A stretch of DNA of 64,000 nucleotides from Candidatus Buchananbacteria bacterium CG10_big_fil_rev_8_21_14_0_10_33_19 (GCA_002773855.1 PEZY01000012.1:283671-347670), one strand, 5' to 3'; positions 43,439 through 50,305 are shown, counted from the first letter of the stretch. A program made the numbers and translations. Notes: generated from the sequence alone by a model not told the origin.

Positions 43439-45802
43439 CTACCTTATGGTTATATTATATTCCTTTTTTAATTTATCGACAACTTTATCATGAACTTTTT
43501 GGGCTTCTGTTAGCTCTAATGTTTTATTATCATCCCGATAATTAATTCTGATAGCCAAAGCTTTTTTGCCGGTGGGAATTTTTTCACCTTGATAAACCGA
43601 TAAAAATAAAACTTGTTTTATTAAGTCATTAAAATCTTTAACAGTATTTACAACGTCGCTGTACAAAATATCTTCTTCAATTTCCATCGAAATATCTAAA
43701 TCAATCCCAGGAAATTTAGCAATTGGTTTGTAAGTTGAGCTGTCTTTAATGAATTCTGCTAACTTGGAAAAATCAATTTCAGCTAGAGCGACATTCTTTT
43801 TGATACCAAATAATTGTAAATTTTCTTTGTTTATGATACCAATTGTTCCAATGGATTTTTCGTTGATTATAATTTCGGCTGATTCATTGCTGCTCCAGTA
43901 GAGATTAGTCTTTTTAATGGGTTGGGTGGTAAAATCTTCAATATTCAATTTTTGCAGGACTACTGCCAGAGCTCCTTTAACATCAAAAAACGCTTTATCT
44001 TTTGAATCCTCAGCCATGGCAATACATAAATCTGTTTTTTCAGTTGGTAGTTCTTTAGGATTATTGATGTATGATTTGCTGAGTTCAAATATTTTTAAAT
44101 CACTCACCATTCTTTCATTTTCTTTAATAGATTGTAATAGGCCCGGTACCAATGAGACGCGCATATATTCAAAATCACCAGATAATGGGTTGGCTATTTT
44201 TACGTGATCATTTACATCTAAACCAGAGCTTTTAATTAATTTTTCTGAAATAAATGAATAATTAATATTTTCGCTGTAGCCTAAGCCCACTAAAGTGTCT
44301 TTGATTTTATCCTCTTGTTGAAATATTTTTTTCTGATCGTTACCTGTTGGTAAATCGCCAGTCATTAACTTGGCTGGTAATTTATGATAACCGTAAACTC
44401 TAGCAATCTCTTCGATTAAATCATGTGGCCCCTCGATGTCATTGTTTCTAAAATATGGCACCTCGACTTTAATGTCGCCAGTACCAGATACTTTGAAACC
44501 TAATTTTTCTAAAATAGATTTTACCTCAGCTGGTTTAATCTCTATGCCCAATATTCTTTTAATATCATCGCTTGGTAAATTAACAGTTTTAATTTTAAAT
44601 GAATAACTAGACTCATCAATTAATTTTGAAGCCACTTTACCGTTAGCTAATTCAACTACCAATTCTATGGCTCTTAAAATAGCTGGTGTAGTGTTTTCTG
44701 GTGCCAAGCCCTTCTCAAATAAATTAGAGCTATCAGAATGTAAATTTAGAGCTCTGGCTGTCTTTCTAATTGATAGTTGATCAAAATTGGCTGCTTCTAA
44801 AACAATAGTCTTAGTCTCGTCGGTCGCGGCTGAAAGTTCGCCACCCATAATACCGGCTACAGCTACAGGATCTTTTTTGTCGGCAATAACTAGCGAGTCT
44901 TCAATTAATTCATAATTTTTACCATCCAAAGCTAAAAGCTTTTCACCTTTTTTGGCACCCCTAATTATTATTTCTTGACCAGCTAATTTATTATAATCAA
45001 AAACATGCATTGGTTGGCCAAATTCTAATAAAATATAATTAGTAATATCGACTAAATTGTTAATTGGTCTAAGTCCAGCCGATAGTAATCTTTGTTGCAT
45101 CCAGAGCGGTGAACTTTCAACTTTAATGTCAGTCATAACAATCGCTTGGTAACGTGAACAGAGTTTTGATTCTTTAACACTAACATCTAATTTTAATTCT
45201 TTGTTGATTTTAAGATTTGGCTTTGATTCTTCGTAAGTAAATTTAACATCCAAAATAGCCGAAGCTTCACGAGCTAAACCAATAATATTCATAGCGTCTG
45301 GACGATTGGAAGTGACTTCAATATCAAAAATATAATCATCTAAGTTCATCACTTTCTCTAGTGGTAGTCCAACTTTGGTGTAGGCTGGTAAAATGTAAAT
45401 CCCCGTGTGATCTTCACCAATGCCTAATTCTTTTTGAGAGCACATCATGCCAGCACTTTCGACGCCTCGTAGACTAGCCTTTTTAACTTCAAAGCCAGAT
45501 ACTTCCCCGCCCACTGTTACTACTGGTACTTTTTGACCGACTGCAATATTAGGAGCACCACAAACAATTTGGAGTGGTTCTTTGGCACCCACATCAACTT
45601 GGCAAACCTGTAATTTGTCAGCAGAAGCATGCTTCTCAATCGAAATGATTTCACCAATGACTACTTTTTTAAAAGTTGGTGTGAGTTCATGAATATAATC
45701 GATAGTGGGGCCACTGATAGTTAATTTTTTGGCAAAATCACGAGCACTATCTTTAGTAGTGACGTATTCTTTTAGCCAATTGTAGGAAAAATTTAGGTTC
45801 AT
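43439..45802 (-). CDS. pheT: Phenylalanine--tRNA ligase subunit beta
   Basis: The large subunit: N-terminal NFSYNWLKEYV, the EMAP/OB tRNA-binding domain (VGEIISIEKHASADKLQVCQVDVG), the B3/B4 editing domain (PLWMQQRLLSAGLRPINNLVDITNYILLEFGQPMH), B5 and the C-terminal ferredoxin-fold anticodon domain. I chose ATG 45802 (MNLNFSYNWL); the frame stays open to 45859 inside pheS. The length is 787 aa, as expected. It lies 4 bp after pheS. Confidence 0.96.
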   Translation of the reverse strand: MNLNFSYNWLKEYVTTKDSARDFAKKLTISGPTIDYIHELTPTFKKVVIGEIISIEKHASADKLQVCQVDVGAKEPLQIVCGAPNIAVGQKVPVVTVGGEVSGFEVKKASLRGVESAGMMCSQKELGIGEDHTGIYILPAYTKVGLPLEKVMNLDDYIFDIEVTSNRPDAMNIIGLAREASAILDVKFTYEESKPNLKINKELKLDVSVKESKLCSRYQAIVMTDIKVESSPLWMQQRLLSAGLRPINNLVDITNYILLEFGQPMHVFDYNKLAGQEIIIRGAKKGEKLLALDGKNYELIEDSLVIADKKDPVAVAGIMGGELSAATDETKTIVLEAANFDQLSIRKTARALNLHSDSSNLFEKGLAPENTTPAILRAIELVVELANGKVASKLIDESSYSFKIKTVNLPSDDIKRILGIEIKPAEVKSILEKLGFKVSGTGDIKVEVPYFRNNDIEGPHDLIEEIARVYGYHKLPAKLMTGDLPTGNDQKKIFQQEDKIKDTLVGLGYSENINYSFISEKLIKSSGLDVNDHVKIANPLSGDFEYMRVSLVPGLLQSIKENERMVSDLKIFELSKSYINNPKELPTEKTDLCIAMAEDSKDKAFFDVKGALAVVLQKLNIEDFTTQPIKKTNLYWSSNESAEIIINEKSIGTIGIINKENLQLFGIKKNVALAEIDFSKLAEFIKDSSTYKPIAKFPGIDLDISMEIEEDILYSDVVNTVKDFNDLIKQVLFLSVYQGEKIPTGKKALAIRINYRDDNKTLELTEAQKVHDKVVDKLKKEYNITIR

Positions 45803-45806
45803 AAAA

Positions 45807-46841
45807 TTAAAACTGATTAATAACTCGTAAATCATTTTTGTATAACAATCTAATATCATCGATATTCAAGCCCGATTTCATCATATAACATCTTTCTACG
45901 CCCCAACCAAAGGCAAAGCCACTATAAACCTTAGGATCAATACCACCCGCTTTTAAGACATTAGGGTGGACCATACCGGCGCCAGCTAGTTCTAGCCAGC
46001 CTTCTTTGCAAAGCTTGCAACCCTTGCCATGACAAACACCACAAGAGATATCTACCTCAAAACTGGGTTCGGTAAATTGAAAGTGGTGTGGTCGTAGTCT
46101 AATTTCTCTATCTTCGCCAAAAAATCTTTTAACAAAATATTCTACCGTACCCTTGAGGTGGCTTATGTTTATGTCTTTATCAATAACCAAGCCTTCAAAT
46201 TGATGAAACATTGGTGAATGAGAAGCATCGATTTGACGACGATAAGTTTTGGAAATATTAGTCATACGAATTGGCAACTCCCCTTTTTCCATTTCCCGGA
46301 CTTGGCCAGATGAAGTGTGCGGGGTTAATATCCGCTGACCTAATTTTTTATTAATTGGTTCGCGATCAATAAAAAAAGTTTCCCATTCATCACGGGCTGG
46401 ATGGCCAGCTGGCATATTTAGAGCTTCAAAGCCATAATAATCCCACTCGACTTCTGGATAGCGCTCTCTTTGAAAACCAATATCTTCGAAAATACCAGAT
46501 ATTTCTCTGATGGCTTGCGAGACCATATGAAGATGACCAACTGGTTGTTCGGTACCAGGTAAAGTTGGGTCAAAAGCAGTGTCAGAATTATTTTTATTTC
46601 CTAAATTAGATTTAATAGTCTCTAATTTATTAGTTAAAAATTGTTTTACTTCGTTGGCTAACTTGCCGACTGCTGGCATTTCTTCTTTGGGCACACTTTT
46701 CATTTCTTTCATTAGTAGTGTTAGAACCCCACTCTTTCTGCTAAGATATTTATTTTCCAAAGATTCTAAATCAACCAAAGATTTAATTTTTTCTGCTTCA
46801 TCGTTGAATTCTTTTTTTAGTGCTTCTAATTTTGCCTTCAT
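45807..46841 (-). CDS. pheS: Phenylalanine--tRNA ligase subunit alpha
   Basis: The catalytic subunit: N-terminal coiled coil, then DASHSPMFHQFEGLVID, RFFGEDREIRLRPHHFQFTEPSFEVD and GAGMVHPNVL, and GFAFGWGVERCYM (motif 3). A CGVCHGKGCKLC cysteine insert of the Gram-positive type is present. I prefer ATG 46841 (MKAKLEALKKEF), since the alternative at 46907 lies inside the terminator hairpin of the upstream gene. Length 344 aa. Confidence 0.95.
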   Translation of the reverse strand: MKAKLEALKKEFNDEAEKIKSLVDLESLENKYLSRKSGVLTLLMKEMKSVPKEEMPAVGKLANEVKQFLTNKLETIKSNLGNKNNSDTAFDPTLPGTEQPVGHLHMVSQAIREISGIFEDIGFQRERYPEVEWDYYGFEALNMPAGHPARDEWETFFIDREPINKKLGQRILTPHTSSGQVREMEKGELPIRMTNISKTYRRQIDASHSPMFHQFEGLVIDKDINISHLKGTVEYFVKRFFGEDREIRLRPHHFQFTEPSFEVDISCGVCHGKGCKLCKEGWLELAGAGMVHPNVLKAGGIDPKVYSGFAFGWGVERCYMMKSGLNIDDIRLLYKNDLRVINQF

Positions 46842-46904
46842 TTTTTTGAGACTAAATAATTTAGTAATGTAGCTATTATAGTCCCAAAATTGACTTTTAG
46901 TCAA

Positions 46905-46932
46905 CATAAAAACCGCTCAAATGAGCGGTTTA
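46905..46932 (-). terminator. Intrinsic terminator upstream of pheS
   Basis: AAACCGCTC and GAGCGGTTT form a perfect 9-bp stem with a 4-nt loop; on the minus strand a T-run follows. It ends the gene at 46947. Confidence 0.9.
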
Positions 46933-46946
46933 ATAGTAAAAGTCAA

Positions 46947-47327
46947 TTATATTCTTTTTTTATAGCTTAAAAAGAAAAATTCTAAAACCACAACAGCGGC
47001 TACTAACAGGATGGTATTTAAGATATTTAACATTTTGGCACCTTGCAAGATTAAAATACTATCTACTAATAAAGCAAAGAAAAATGATTGCCTAAAAGAG
47101 GTGCCAACAATGCTGTATTCCAAGGAAAATTTATTGAAGGCTTTTCGAAAAGCAAAACTGGCTAAAAAGAAAGTGCCAAGGAGTGAAAATAATAAAGTTA
47201 AATAAAACAAAAGAAAACCAAAAAAATCAGTTTCGAAAGGATTAATTTGTGAAACAATAGAAATCCAAATCACCCAGAATAAAATTGTAGCACAGGAAAC
47301 AACGGTTAATAATTGCTTGATGTTCAT
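46947..47327 (-). CDS. Membrane protein of unknown function, 126 aa
   Basis: Four hydrophobic helices (about 6-26, 33-60, 78-95 and 100-121) with short loops. Followed by a terminator and preceded by the ncRNA at 47381. No family recognised. Confidence 0.65.
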   Translation of the reverse strand: MNIKQLLTVVSCATILFWVIWISIVSQINPFETDFFGFLLFYLTLLFSLLGTFFLASFAFRKAFNKFSLEYSIVGTSFRQSFFFALLVDSILILQGAKMLNILNTILLVAAVVVLEFFFLSYKKRI

Positions 47328-47380
47328 AAAAAAAAATAATTTTATGTTATTAATTCTATTATAGCATAATTATTTGGACA

Positions 47381-47520
47381 AATAAAAATCCCGTCGGTAA
47401 AGACGGGATTTAGAGAAGGGTGAACTGGAATGTTGTGAAACTGTATTTGAGAGAGAATCTCCAAACTAAAGTTGGAGAAATGCAATTTACAACATACCAG
47501 CATGAAATCCTTCCCTCAGT
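47381..47520 (-). ncRNA. Structured small RNA, 6S-like rod (candidate)
   Basis: A promoter (47526-47554) predicts a start at about 47520 on the minus strand, and an intrinsic terminator ends the RNA at about 47381, so the transcript is near 140 nt with no open reading frame. It folds into one rod: CTGG pairs with CCAG, TGTTGT with ACAACA, TGCATTT with AAATACA (one mismatch) and CTCCAA with TTGGAG at the tip, with an unpaired pyrimidine strand (TTCTCTCTC) on one side. That is like 6S RNA in shape and in promoter strength, but shorter than usual; it may equally be an unknown RNA. No SRP-RNA tip motif is seen. Confidence 0.6.
47383..47410 (-). terminator. Terminator of the candidate small RNA
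   Basis: AATCCCGTC (47387-47395) pairs perfectly with GACGGGATT (47402-47410), followed on the minus strand by TTTTTATTT. Confidence 0.9.
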
Positions 47521-47525
47521 GAAAA

Positions 47526-47554
47526 ATTATAGCACCCCTAAAAAATACAATCAA
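47526..47554 (-). promoter_or_regulatory. Promoter of the candidate small RNA
   Basis: On the minus strand TTGATT (47554-47549), 17 bp, TATAAT (47531-47526). Confidence 0.75.
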
Positions 47555-47577
47555 TCTTTTTTTTAATTTTTCTGTGG

Positions 47578-47655
47578 ATAAAAAAAATCTCTTCCATTGC
47601 GCCGTTAAGTTTCTAAAAATACTTAGACACTTAACGGGGAAAAAGAAGAGAGATT
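47578..47655 (-). terminator. Large nested terminator after feoA
   Basis: Outer arms AATCTCTTC (47586-47594) and GAAGAGAGATT (47645-47655), inner arms CCGTTAAGT (47602-47610) and ACTTAACGG (47629-47637). On the minus strand the stem ends in GAGATTTTTTTT. It closes the mini-gene transcript. Confidence 0.85.
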
Positions 47656-47745
47656 TTCTAGTCCTAAGACTTTAACTTCCCCGGTCAAATTAATAAGTTA
47701 ATTATTAATTTGATTAGGGAGAGGAAGTATCAATGACGCCTCCTC

Positions 47746-47979
47746 TCAAATGGTTTCGACTGTGATCAGTGCCGCTTCGCTTTTTCGAATGGCAATGACA
47801 CTATCATAAATTTTAAGGCGCATAGGGTCACCTAGTGGAGCAAAGCCTAAAACTTCAATCCCCGCTCCCTCAATGAAGCCCATTTCTAGTAGTCGTTGAA
47901 AGACAGCAAATACTGTTTCTTTTATTTCTACGACTATACAAAATTGGCAGGCGTGTAACTTATCTAGAGTGGTGGTCAT
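47746..47979 (-). CDS. feoA: FeoA-domain protein
   Basis: A 77-aa SH3-like FeoA domain: AVFQRLLEMGFIEGAGIEVLGFAPLGDPMRLKIYDSVIAIRKSEAALI, matching FeoA length and pattern (LLEMGF, GDP, IRKSEA). FeoA assists the ferrous-iron transporter FeoB, which is not in the window. Two extra Cys (HACQFC) lie near the N-terminus. An AGAGG site precedes the ATG. It is the last gene of the mini-gene series and is visibly GC-richer than the core genes, a sign of transfer or special constraint. Confidence 0.88.
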   Translation of the reverse strand: MTTTLDKLHACQFCIVVEIKETVFAVFQRLLEMGFIEGAGIEVLGFAPLGDPMRLKIYDSVIAIRKSEAALITVETI

Positions 47980-48003
47980 AATATAAAACCTCTCTTAGAT
48001 GAT

Positions 48004-48037
48004 GAGCGGGCTGACAGATTGGATCTGCAGCCCGCTA
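48004..48037 (-). repeat. Long intergenic hairpin upstream of feoA
   Basis: AGCGGGCTG pairs with CAGCCCGCT, and inside it CAGAT with ATCTG. It fills the gap between feoA and the gene at 48048. No T-run, so it is more likely an mRNA-stability or processing element. Confidence 0.7.
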
Positions 48038-48047
48038 AATGTTGGGG

Positions 48048-48266
48048 TTAGACAGCTTCGGGACGAAGCTGTCTCATGAAGTCGAAGCAGTCAACTGCTC
48101 TGTCCTCAAGGACATCGGAGCGATGTACTGGACAACGAGAGCATGGCGACGTTTCGTCTTCACAGATGAGTCCGCGTTGCAGAATTTCTTCTGCGGACAG
48201 CGTCTCCAATTCTGACATGGGATGGGCATGAGGACAATCCTCACATTCGTTATGACACATGGCCAT
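48048..48266 (-). CDS. Cysteine/histidine-rich small protein, 72 aa
   Basis: Start ATG 48266 with AGGAG at 7-bp spacing. Cys at 4, 8, 11, 35, 42, 45 and 60, and His at 5, 13, 15 and 48, give two metal-binding clusters: CHNECEDCPHAH and CSRCPVH. Between them is an acidic helix (ELETLSAEEILQRGL). It probably binds zinc or iron. It is followed by feoA 69 bp later. Base composition is near 50% GC, far above the window. No family recognised. Confidence 0.75.
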   Translation of the reverse strand: MAMCHNECEDCPHAHPMSELETLSAEEILQRGLICEDETSPCSRCPVHRSDVLEDRAVDCFDFMRQLRPEAV

Positions 48267-48296
48267 AGCATTTCTCCTTATTCGGTTGCAATTGAT

Positions 48297-48320
48297 CTAG
48301 TCCGAGAAATTCGGGCTAGT
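48297..48320 (-). repeat. Intergenic hairpin between two mini-genes
   Basis: CTAG-TCCG-AG/CGGG-CTAG: CTAGTCCGA and TTCGGGCTAG pair with small mismatches around a short loop. Confidence 0.55.
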
Positions 48321-48327
48321 AAAAGAG

Positions 48328-48477
48328 CTACTGGGGATATTCCATTTCAGGGAAATGGAGGTCGAAACAGTCTGGACAATAGCCATGGCTAATGTCTCTC
48401 CTACCTTCGACGGACTGCTCTGTCCATGAGCCGTCAGTTTGACGAACCTTTTTACATACGCAACATTGAACTACCAT
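48328..48477 (-). CDS. Stand-alone CxxC...SHGxCPxC zinc mini-protein, 49 aa
   Basis: The start is ATG 48477 (MVVQCCVCKKVRQTDGSW), fixed by GGAGG just upstream. C5/C8 and C34/C37 frame the motif CxxCKKVR...W...SHGYCPDC. This is the small cysteine motif often found at the end of PAS- or response-regulator signalling proteins (CxxCkkiR...W...fSHGiCPeC). Here it is a protein by itself. It probably holds one zinc. Frame extension to 48510 is not needed. It has its own promoter at 48553. Confidence 0.8.
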   Translation of the reverse strand: MVVQCCVCKKVRQTDGSWTEQSVEGRRDISHGYCPDCFDLHFPEMEYPQ

Positions 48478-48552
48478 TGATGTACCTCCATAGTTGAATT
48501 TTCCCCACAACGATACGAAGCAAGTTTGAACAAAATGGTCGGTCTCTTATAA

Positions 48553-48581
48553 TATATATTTATTTGTACCGGTTTTGTCAA
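48553..48581 (-). promoter_or_regulatory. Promoter of the 48328-47746 genes (minus strand)
   Basis: TTGACA (48581-48576), 17 bp, TATATA (48558-48553) on the minus strand, between the inverted-repeat element and the mini-gene starting at 48477. Confidence 0.7.
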
Positions 48582-48593
48582 GTTTGCTTGTTA

Positions 48594-48755
48594 GTAGACC
48601 TACTAGTAAATATTTTTTGTTTATAAACTTTTATAATTTTGAGATAAATTTTTCAAATAATCTTTGCGGTTTAGAGGTTCTAAATTAAAAAGATTTTTGG
48701 AAATTTAGTCGAAATTTATAAGTTTTAACAAAAAGGTATTTACTAGTGGGTCTAC
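48594..48755. mobile_element. MITE-like element with 19-bp terminal inverted repeats
   Basis: The left end GTAGACCTACTAGTAAATA (48594-48612) and the reverse complement of the right end (48737-48755) agree at 18 of 19 positions. Inner parts also pair partly (TTTTTTGTTTATAAACTT against AAACTTATAAATT-like sequence). The 162-bp element is AT-rich and codes for nothing. I see no target-site duplication and no transposase. It could also be a folded RNA. Confidence 0.65.
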
Positions 48756-48780
48756 ACCTAGCATGTCCCTCCTTCGTATC

Positions 48781-48806
48781 GGCGTGGAGAAAATTCTCCA
48801 ATCGCC
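48781..48806. repeat. Hairpin near the inverted-repeat element
   Basis: GGCGTGGAGAA and TTCTCCAATCGCC pair with one or two bulges around a short AT loop. Confidence 0.55.
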
Positions 48807-48947
48807 AGTTCATTAGAACAACTAATAGAGGATGACTGATGAAAAATAGATTTCATAAGGCCCTATTATGGTTGTGACCCGAAACATATAATTCGTAATT
48901 TGTTCCCTCCCCTATATGATTGTTCTAAAATAAATTTAATGTACTCT

Positions 48948-49062
48948 TCAAAACTATCCCGTCAAATTGATTTCAATTCCCTCATAATTAACATTTTCTG
49001 GAATATTCTTTTTTAACAAGATAGTTTTGAGGAGAAATCTTTATGGTTATTATGATTTCTCC
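48948..49062. repeat. Two-stem repeat unit A
   Basis: TCAAAACTATC (48948-48958) and GATAGTTTTGA (49020-49030) form a perfect 11-bp stem over 83 bp, with an inner GTCAAA arm two bases inside. Directly beside it a unique stem follows, GGAGAAATC (49031-49039) with GATTTCTCC (49054-49062). Units B and C have the same design. Confidence 0.75.
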
Positions 49063-49216
49063 AGATTTTGCTGGCGAGTATTATTTTCAAGTGGCATCCT
49101 CTACTGGTTGAAAAATAGTAGCCCTTTTCTCTAAATACGCAGATCAGGCCACCAACTACTCGATAAGTGTGTAAAATTTTACCGTAACGAACTTCTAATA
49201 ACTCTGATTGTGACAT
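49013..49216 (-). CDS. Hypothetical mini-protein, 67 aa
   Basis: Start ATG 49216 (MSQSELLEVRYGK) with GGAGG 8 bases upstream; another ATG at 49231 lies before that site. The first 45 residues (RVVGGLICVFREKGYYFSTSRGC) look like a small folded protein. The last 20 or so are encoded by the hairpins of unit A, which suggests the original 3' end was replaced when the repeat arrived. No family recognised. Confidence 0.5.
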   Translation of the reverse strand: MSQSELLEVRYGKILHTYRVVGGLICVFREKGYYFSTSRGCHLKIILASKIWRNHNNHKDFSSKLSC

Positions 49217-49239
49217 CTCACTATCCTCCATGGTTTTTT

Positions 49240-49362
49240 ACCAGAACTATCCAGTCAATCGATTTTATTCCCTCCTTTGTATTTTTTATAAATCAAGAAA
49301 TGGAACCCTCATATTGACAAGATAGTTTTGGTGAGGAGCACGAGTTCAATGTCGTGCTCCTC
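49240..49362. repeat. Two-stem repeat unit B
   Basis: ACCAGAACTATC (49240-49251) and GATAGTTTTGGT (49321-49332) pair with one G-T, two-base gap, then GTCAAT (49254-49259) with ATTGAC (49313-49318). Next to it is the unique stem GAGGAGCACGA (49333-49343) with TCGTGCTCCTC (49352-49362), 11 bp perfect. Confidence 0.8.
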
Positions 49363-49369
49363 TGTATCT

Positions 49370-49537
49370 TTACCTCCACGGTTGGTGGTAAAGACATGTT
49401 CCGTGGTGTTCGCGCATCATAAACACCACGGAAAGGTCCATTGACAATTTTCTGGCTACCTTAACAGCCCCAACAAAACTGTCAAATACATAGATAAAGT
49501 CTATGCAATCGCAGGTGTAACCAAATACTGTATACAT
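49370..49537 (-). CDS. Hypothetical mini-protein, 55 aa
   Basis: Start ATG 49537 (MYTVFGYTCDC) with GAGGAG about 7 bases upstream; the frame runs on to 49573 but without need. Residues include C9, C11, C48, H44, H45 and H51, a possible metal site, and a helix SFVGAVKVARKL. It lies between repeat units C and B, in the first part of the mini-gene transcript. No family recognised. Confidence 0.6.
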   Translation of the reverse strand: MYTVFGYTCDCIDFIYVFDSFVGAVKVARKLSMDLSVVFMMREHHGTCLYHQPWR

Positions 49538-49568
49538 AAATTTCTCCTCTCGTTGTTGAAATGTACTA

Positions 49569-49675
49569 CCCAAAACTATCTAGCCAATCCCGTAAATCCT
49601 CTAAATTGATTTAAGTAGAATCAGCAGATTAGCGAGATGGTTTTGGGAGGGGCTGGACATCACAGGTCCAGCCCC
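49569..49675. repeat. Two-stem repeat unit C
   Basis: CCAAAACTATC (to 49580) pairs with GATGGTTTTGG (49636-49646), one G-T; two bases inside, GCCAATC (49583-49589) faces GATTAGC (49627-49633). The unique neighbour stem is GGGGCTGGAC (49649-49658) with GTCCAGCCCC (49666-49675). Confidence 0.8.
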
Positions 49676-49918
49676 AGAAAGGTTGAGTGCGCATGGACAA
49701 CACACCCAAGAATGAAGATTGTCGGATCAAAGATCCTTATCAGGGCGACGCATCTAGATAACTAGCTGCCGCCCTTATAAGGAGCTTCGAATCTTTTTAA
49801 CAAGAGATTAAAAGATTCACTCCCTTAAAACAAAAGAACCCTGGTTGGAGAGAGAGGGTTCCTTTGCGGTGACCACTATAATAAATATACTGGTGGTTTT
49901 TTCTCTCTCCTTATTGTG
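49676..49918 (-). promoter_or_regulatory. Folded leader of the mini-gene transcript, with attenuator-like hairpin
   Basis: About 240 nt on the minus strand without a gene. Hairpins: 49735-49782 (CCTTAT/ATAAGG outer, AGGGCG/CGCCCT inner, CTAG/CTAG tip), 49789-49818 (GAATCTTTTTAA with TTAAAAGATTC) and 49830-49862 (GGAACCC with GGGTTC), the last followed on the minus strand by TTTTGTTTT like an intrinsic terminator. AAGGAG occurs near 49905 without a start codon at the right distance. Confidence 0.6.
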
Positions 49919-49923
49919 CTAGC

Positions 49924-49952
49924 ATTATATCATATAACAGTAATCTTGTCAA
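49924..49952 (-). promoter_or_regulatory. Perfect consensus promoter of the mini-gene series (minus strand)
   Basis: TTGACA (49952-49947), exactly 17 bp, TATAAT (49929-49924) on the minus strand. Transcription should begin near 49918. Confidence 0.9.
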
Positions 49953-50114
49953 GTATATTGCTGGTTTTTTGCTAAAAATTAGCTAAAATTAGCTAATATT
50001 ATAAACTTGTCAATATGATAAAATTGTGATGTAATATAGTTTTATGAAATTTAGTTACTTAGTATTTCTTATATTCGTTATTCAATGAGTTATATATCTT
50101 ATCTCTTTCTATCT

Positions 50115-50255
50115 GTTACTTTTGTACCGCCAAAAGTAACCAAAAGCTCGCAAACGTAAAAAATCATGGCAATTTTATATCAGCTCGCTAGAGCCAATTA
50201 AACAAAACAGCGACCTAATAATTGTCTCTAACGCTCGCCTTGATATAAAATTGAC
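50115..50255. repeat. Snapback block 1
   Basis: GTTACTTTTG with CAAAAGTAAC (50115-50140, 10-bp perfect stem), then CAATTTTATATCA (50170-50182) with TGATATAAAATTG (50241-50253), 13 bp perfect, extended inward by TAGAG (50189-50193) with CTCTA (50226-50230). Confidence 0.75.
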
Positions 50256-50305
50256 ACAATATTTTTTAATGTTTGCATTTTTTATAATAAATATATAAAT
50301 AAATT

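Larger units (their letters stand above)
47328..47745. other. 418-bp gene-free stretch
   Basis: It holds the candidate small RNA (47381-47520) with its promoter, and the nested terminator of the feoA transcript (47578-47655). A further AT-rich hairpin, AATTAATAA with TTATTAATT, lies near 47690-47712. No gene seen. Confidence 0.7.
48511..49012. other. 502-bp stretch without a supported gene
   Basis: It contains a promoter (48553-48581), the 162-bp inverted-repeat element (48594-48755), a 19-codon frame with a perfect ribosome site that the element cuts into (ATG at 48764, AAGGAGGG at 48768-48775), a hairpin at 48781 and repeat unit A (48948-49062). It looks like a decayed mini-gene region. 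Confidence 0.65.

Noticed and set aside
47381..47520. SRP (4.5S) RNA
   Set aside because: The conserved GGAA-loop tip of SRP RNA with its flanking internal loops is not present.
48074..48271. 65-codon frame overlapping the Cys-rich gene
   Set aside because: Same strand, other frame; the frame at 48266 has the ribosome site at the right distance and the metal-binding pattern.
48948..49675. Integron attC sites
   Set aside because: The arm layout is similar, but the GTTRRRY and RYYYAAC core sites are absent and no integron integrase is next to them, so I report only repeat units.
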